DNA from: JAICMB01 sp963802915
Lineage (GTDB): Bacteria; Acidobacteriota; Terriglobia; Bryobacterales; Bryobacteraceae
Length of the DNA: 64,000 bases
NCBI GenBank assembly: GCA_963802915.1
Contig: CAWDKQ010000010.1
Coordinates: 186,001-250,000, forward strand
Direction of reading: 5' to 3'
Shown here: positions 61,619 through 64,000 of the stretch, piece by piece
How the letters are laid out: every line of letters begins with the position of its first letter
Position numbering within the stretch: the first letter of the stretch is position 1
The notes under the pieces: generated by a model
The model's input: only the letters and a program-made list of their open reading frames with translations
The model's database searches: none
Told to the model about the DNA's origin: nothing
Made by a program: the position numbers and the translations under genes

Positions 61619-62740
61619 ATGCGAGTTTATCGATTGACGATTCTGGGCGCCTTCACACTATTGAGTGCATATGGCGCCAGTTATGGTCCTCTGTCGACGA
61701 AGACAAACAATAGCACGTTTGCTCAAGGAGATACGGGCGACAGCTACAACATCTTTGTAAACAATAACGGCAATTACGACACAGACGGTTCTACAATCAC
61801 GATCTCGGATACCCTCCCGACTGGCGAGTCGAATCCCATGTGGGTGAGCTATCCATCGGGCTGGACTTGCACTACCTCGGGAAACACGGCGACCTGCACT
61901 TCAAACCCGGGCACCGTGATAGGAGGGCAAATGAGCAATCCTCCCAACGGCCAGACGGTCGGTCCGTTCGTTTTGTCGGTTAACGTATCGAATACAGCTC
62001 CCGCGACTGTCACGAATTGTGCCATGATCTCGGGTGGTGGCGCTGCCGCGAGCGCTAATATCTGCGATACGGATCAACCGATCACTCCGGAACCCTATCT
62101 GACGATCACCAAGACGCAGACAAATCCGGTTTACAACGGTACGCCGCTGCCGATTACGACAGATCAAAGCATAACCTACAAGCTCGATGTCGACAATATA
62201 GGTGGAGCTCCTACATCCGGGACGGTGAAAGTAGTCGACACCCTGGCGAGCGACATGATCGTTACGAATGTCACCAACGGAAGCGGCTTCTGGGATTGTC
62301 ACTATAAGCTGAATGTTGTTTACTGTTCGACGACCAATGCGATACCCGGCGCAACGATGAGGCCGGGAGAATCCCCGAATATCTACGTCACCGCGACCCT
62401 GCTGGGAACCGACGCCAGCGACACGACGACGGTGACATATACGGGAGTCTCGGGGAAGACCAAGACTAGCACTACAGTGTCATCGACAGTCTTCGGCACC
62501 ACAAGCGTAACGTTTATTTCGAATCAACCTTATGTCGAAGTCGACGGCGAGATTTATGCTAGCGGCATAACTCTCCAGGAGGACGAAACGATCAATCATT
62601 CGGTCTATGGTTATCCAAAATGCAGCATTACGGCCATCTCGGGATTGACAGTCGTTGAGTCTCGTCCAGGTGTGAATCCACCCTGGTCGGAGGTGACCGG
62701 GCAAATCAGCGCTCCAACAGTCTCGGTTATGTGCAATTAA
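61619..62740 (+). CDS. Secreted DUF11-like repeat protein
   Basis: 373 residues with a signal peptide (YRLTILGAFTLLSAYGAS). Two beta-sandwich modules resemble the DUF11 (COG1361-like) repeats seen in surface proteins: the first contains DTGDSYNIFVNNNGNYDT ... ISDTLPTG, the second DQSITYKLDVDNIGGAPTSGTVKVVDTLASDMIV. Paired Cys (WTCTTSGNTATCTS, WDCHYK...VYCST) probably form disulfides. The C-terminal ~80 residues look different and unmatched. A strong AGGAAGGAG site directs the ATG, right after the structured leader. Confidence 0.82.
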   Translation: MRVYRLTILGAFTLLSAYGASYGPLSTKTNNSTFAQGDTGDSYNIFVNNNGNYDTDGSTITISDTLPTGESNPMWVSYPSGWTCTTSGNTATCTSNPGTVIGGQMSNPPNGQTVGPFVLSVNVSNTAPATVTNCAMISGGGAAASANICDTDQPITPEPYLTITKTQTNPVYNGTPLPITTDQSITYKLDVDNIGGAPTSGTVKVVDTLASDMIVTNVTNGSGFWDCHYKLNVVYCSTTNAIPGATMRPGESPNIYVTATLLGTDASDTTTVTYTGVSGKTKTSTTVSSTVFGTTSVTFISNQPYVEVDGEIYASGITLQEDETINHSVYGYPKCSITAISGLTVVESRPGVNPPWSEVTGQISAPTVSVMCN

Positions 62741-62758
62741 CCGTTGACTAGTAAGGAT

Positions 62759-62786
62759 GAAGGCCCGGTCTATCGATCGGGCCTTC
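62759..62786 (+). terminator. Stem-loop terminator after DUF11-like gene
   Basis: A perfect 9-bp stem (GAAGGCCCG with CGGGCCTTC) and a 10-base loop starting 18 bases after the stop codon. The downstream end is AACG rather than a T-run. Between two convergent genes it may serve both strands. Confidence 0.7.
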
Positions 62787-62815
62787 AACGAACGCCCACC
62801 CTTCGTCAGGCTTAT

Positions 62816-64000
62816 TTAGTGCACCGGCAGCGAAAAGCGGAATATCGATCCTCCCGCGGGCTTCGATTCCACCCAGATGCGGCCACCGAGCCGGTCCACG
62901 GCAGCTTTGCAGATTGCAAGTCCTATTCCCGTCCCCGAATATTTCGTCCCGTGCAATCGTTTGAAGACGCCGAAGATGTATTCGACGTACTGCGTTTCGA
63001 TGCCGATGCCGTTGTCCTCCACCGAGAATAACCAGGAGCCCGTGAGTTGCTCCGCGGAGACACAAAGGCGCGGGGTCTCCGGCGAGCGATACTTAATCGC
63101 GTTGCCAATCAGGTTCTGGAATATCTGAACCAGTAACACTTCGATAGAAGGAATGGTTGGCAGGAGATTAATTTCGATAACCGCTCCCGACTCCGCGATG
63201 GCGCCTTCCAAATGCAGAAGTGCGGTTCGAACGGCCACGTTGCAGTCGACAGGGTTGAGCGTCTGGTCGCCGGATTCGCTGATGTAGATGTACTGGCGGA
63301 GAGCTGCGAGCAAAGTCGCCATCCGCGAAGCATTTTCGCGAACGAAGTTGAGCATCTCCGCTTCCGTCGAATCGAGTTTGGGCTCAGCCGATTTTGCGAC
63401 CCACTGGGAATACGAAAGGACCATGCGGATGGGCTCCTGGAGATCGTGACTCGCGGCCCAGGCAAATTGTCGCAGGGCGTCATTAGATCGCGTCAATTCC
63501 GCGGTTCGCTCCGCTACACGCCTTTCGAGTTCGGCGTTAATACGACGGATTCGTTCTTCCGCCTTCACCTGGTCGGTAGCGTCCCGAATCGCCGTTGTGA
63601 TCAACAAACCTTCGTCAGTTTCGAAAGGACTCCTGGTTATTTCAACCGGGAAAGTGGATCCATCGCGATGCAGCCCCGTCAAGCGGGTTTCGACAGGCGG
63701 CGTGATCACTCGATCCTCATCGGCGGCGGGACGACCGGGCGATTCCCAATCGGGAATGAGACCGCGGATGTTAAGGTCAAGAAGCTGCTCGCGGGAGTGA
63801 CCGAATAACGTATCGGTGCGGGAGTTCGCAAGCTGAATGGAACCGTCTTCGCCCGTGATCACCATCGCATCCGGCGCGGCCTCGAGGACAGCGCGGAACT
63901 TTTGTTCGGTCCGGGCCAGAGCTTCGGTTTGACGCCGCAGCATCTGCTCGCTGCGCCGAAGATCGACGAAAACGGCGACCTTACTCTGGAGAACTTCGGG
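62816..64000 (-). CDS. Hybrid sensor histidine kinase (N-terminus beyond window)
   Basis: 394 residues visible, 5' end cut by the window edge. The frame is open to the last base, reading PEVLQSKVAVFVDLRRSEQ just before the first ATG; this is the usual exit of a receiver domain, so the gene probably begins with a receiver upstream. Then a PAS domain (RAVLEAAPDAMVITGEDGSIQLAN), HisKA with His in ASHDLQEPIRMV, and HATPase with GNAIKYR, DNGIGIET and GTGIGLAIC. The kinase and ATPase parts resemble those of the kinase at 42574-45216. Target regulator unknown. Confidence 0.9.
   Translation of the reverse strand, partial: PEVLQSKVAVFVDLRRSEQMLRRQTEALARTEQKFRAVLEAAPDAMVITGEDGSIQLANSRTDTLFGHSREQLLDLNIRGLIPDWESPGRPAADEDRVITPPVETRLTGLHRDGSTFPVEITRSPFETDEGLLITTAIRDATDQVKAEERIRRINAELERRVAERTAELTRSNDALRQFAWAASHDLQEPIRMVLSYSQWVAKSAEPKLDSTEAEMLNFVRENASRMATLLAALRQYIYISESGDQTLNPVDCNVAVRTALLHLEGAIAESGAVIEINLLPTIPSIEVLLVQIFQNLIGNAIKYRSPETPRLCVSAEQLTGSWLFSVEDNGIGIETQYVEYIFGVFKRLHGTKYSGTGIGLAICKAAVDRLGGRIWVESKPAGGSIFRFSLPVH

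Noticed and set aside
1..64000. tRNA, rRNA, CRISPR array, insertion sequence or prophage
   Set aside because: No T-loop/acceptor pairs, repeat-spacer pattern, transposase or phage structural gene was seen on reading both strands, though small RNA genes could be missed without a search.

Overview
The window looks like a chromosomal segment of an Acidobacteriota bacterium, most likely of the Solibacter/Bryobacter type. Two secreted proteins (22058-23710 and 33423-36191) carry the TIGR03437-type C-terminal domain that is strongly enriched in that group. There are also an acidobacterial-style fused FtsX/MacB permease, a lysyl-endopeptidase-free S53 protease with Ig/TIGR03437 tails, an LpxC gene (Gram-negative envelope) and moderately GC-rich sequence. 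The content is core and housekeeping: no insertion sequence, prophage, CRISPR array, rRNA or tRNA was seen.

Layout. 1-1977: end of a lactate-utilisation operon (lutB partial, lutC) coupled to an outer-membrane barrel gene. 2015-4504: small accessory zone with an intact HigA-type antitoxin beside a degraded HigB, a membrane protein, a thioredoxin-like protein and a VapBC-like pair. 4618-8060: OPT and APC transporters. 8067-10013: ECF sigma factor, coupled membrane partner and secreted protein. 10016-11090: a redoxin gene with a TGA codon at the active-site Cys position, a hairpin just downstream, and a frameshift. 11282-13961: lpxC, a CDP-alcohol phosphatidyltransferase, a DUF4142-like protein and a SIMPL protein. 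14024-17501: HTH protein and a flagellar flgM-flgN-flgK-flgL run. 17509-22018: membrane hydrolase, lipid kinase, ligA, DedA-like protein. 23736-27810: nitrogen control cluster amtB-glnB-glnD. 27887-29415: PilZ protein and two receiver proteins. 29416-33086: nuclease/phosphatase-fold protein and a BON/proline-rich/BON trio.

33423-42165: an S53 protease meets, tail to tail, a ~2000-residue secreted PKD/Ig-like repeat protein with a large internal duplication. 42574-46425: multi-PAS hybrid kinase and radical SAM protein. 46483-51656: small membrane/Sel1/cytochrome c genes, OFA-type MFS transporter and a beta-propeller protein. 51665-61170: ADOP permease, FAD monooxygenase, alpha/beta hydrolase, methyltransferase and a frameshifted BNR-repeat protein. 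61472-62740: a multi-helix leader and a DUF11-like secreted protein. 62816-end: a second hybrid kinase, cut by the window edge.

Three things deserve most attention: the putative selenocysteine redoxin (10016-11090), and two compact, foldable 5' leaders, one in front of the giant repeat protein (42197-42355, minus strand) and one in front of the DUF11 protein (61472-61593). Two genes (redoxin and BNR protein) each need a one-base frame correction, which may be real or may be assembly error. All identifications are by reading sequence and family motifs; no database search was run.
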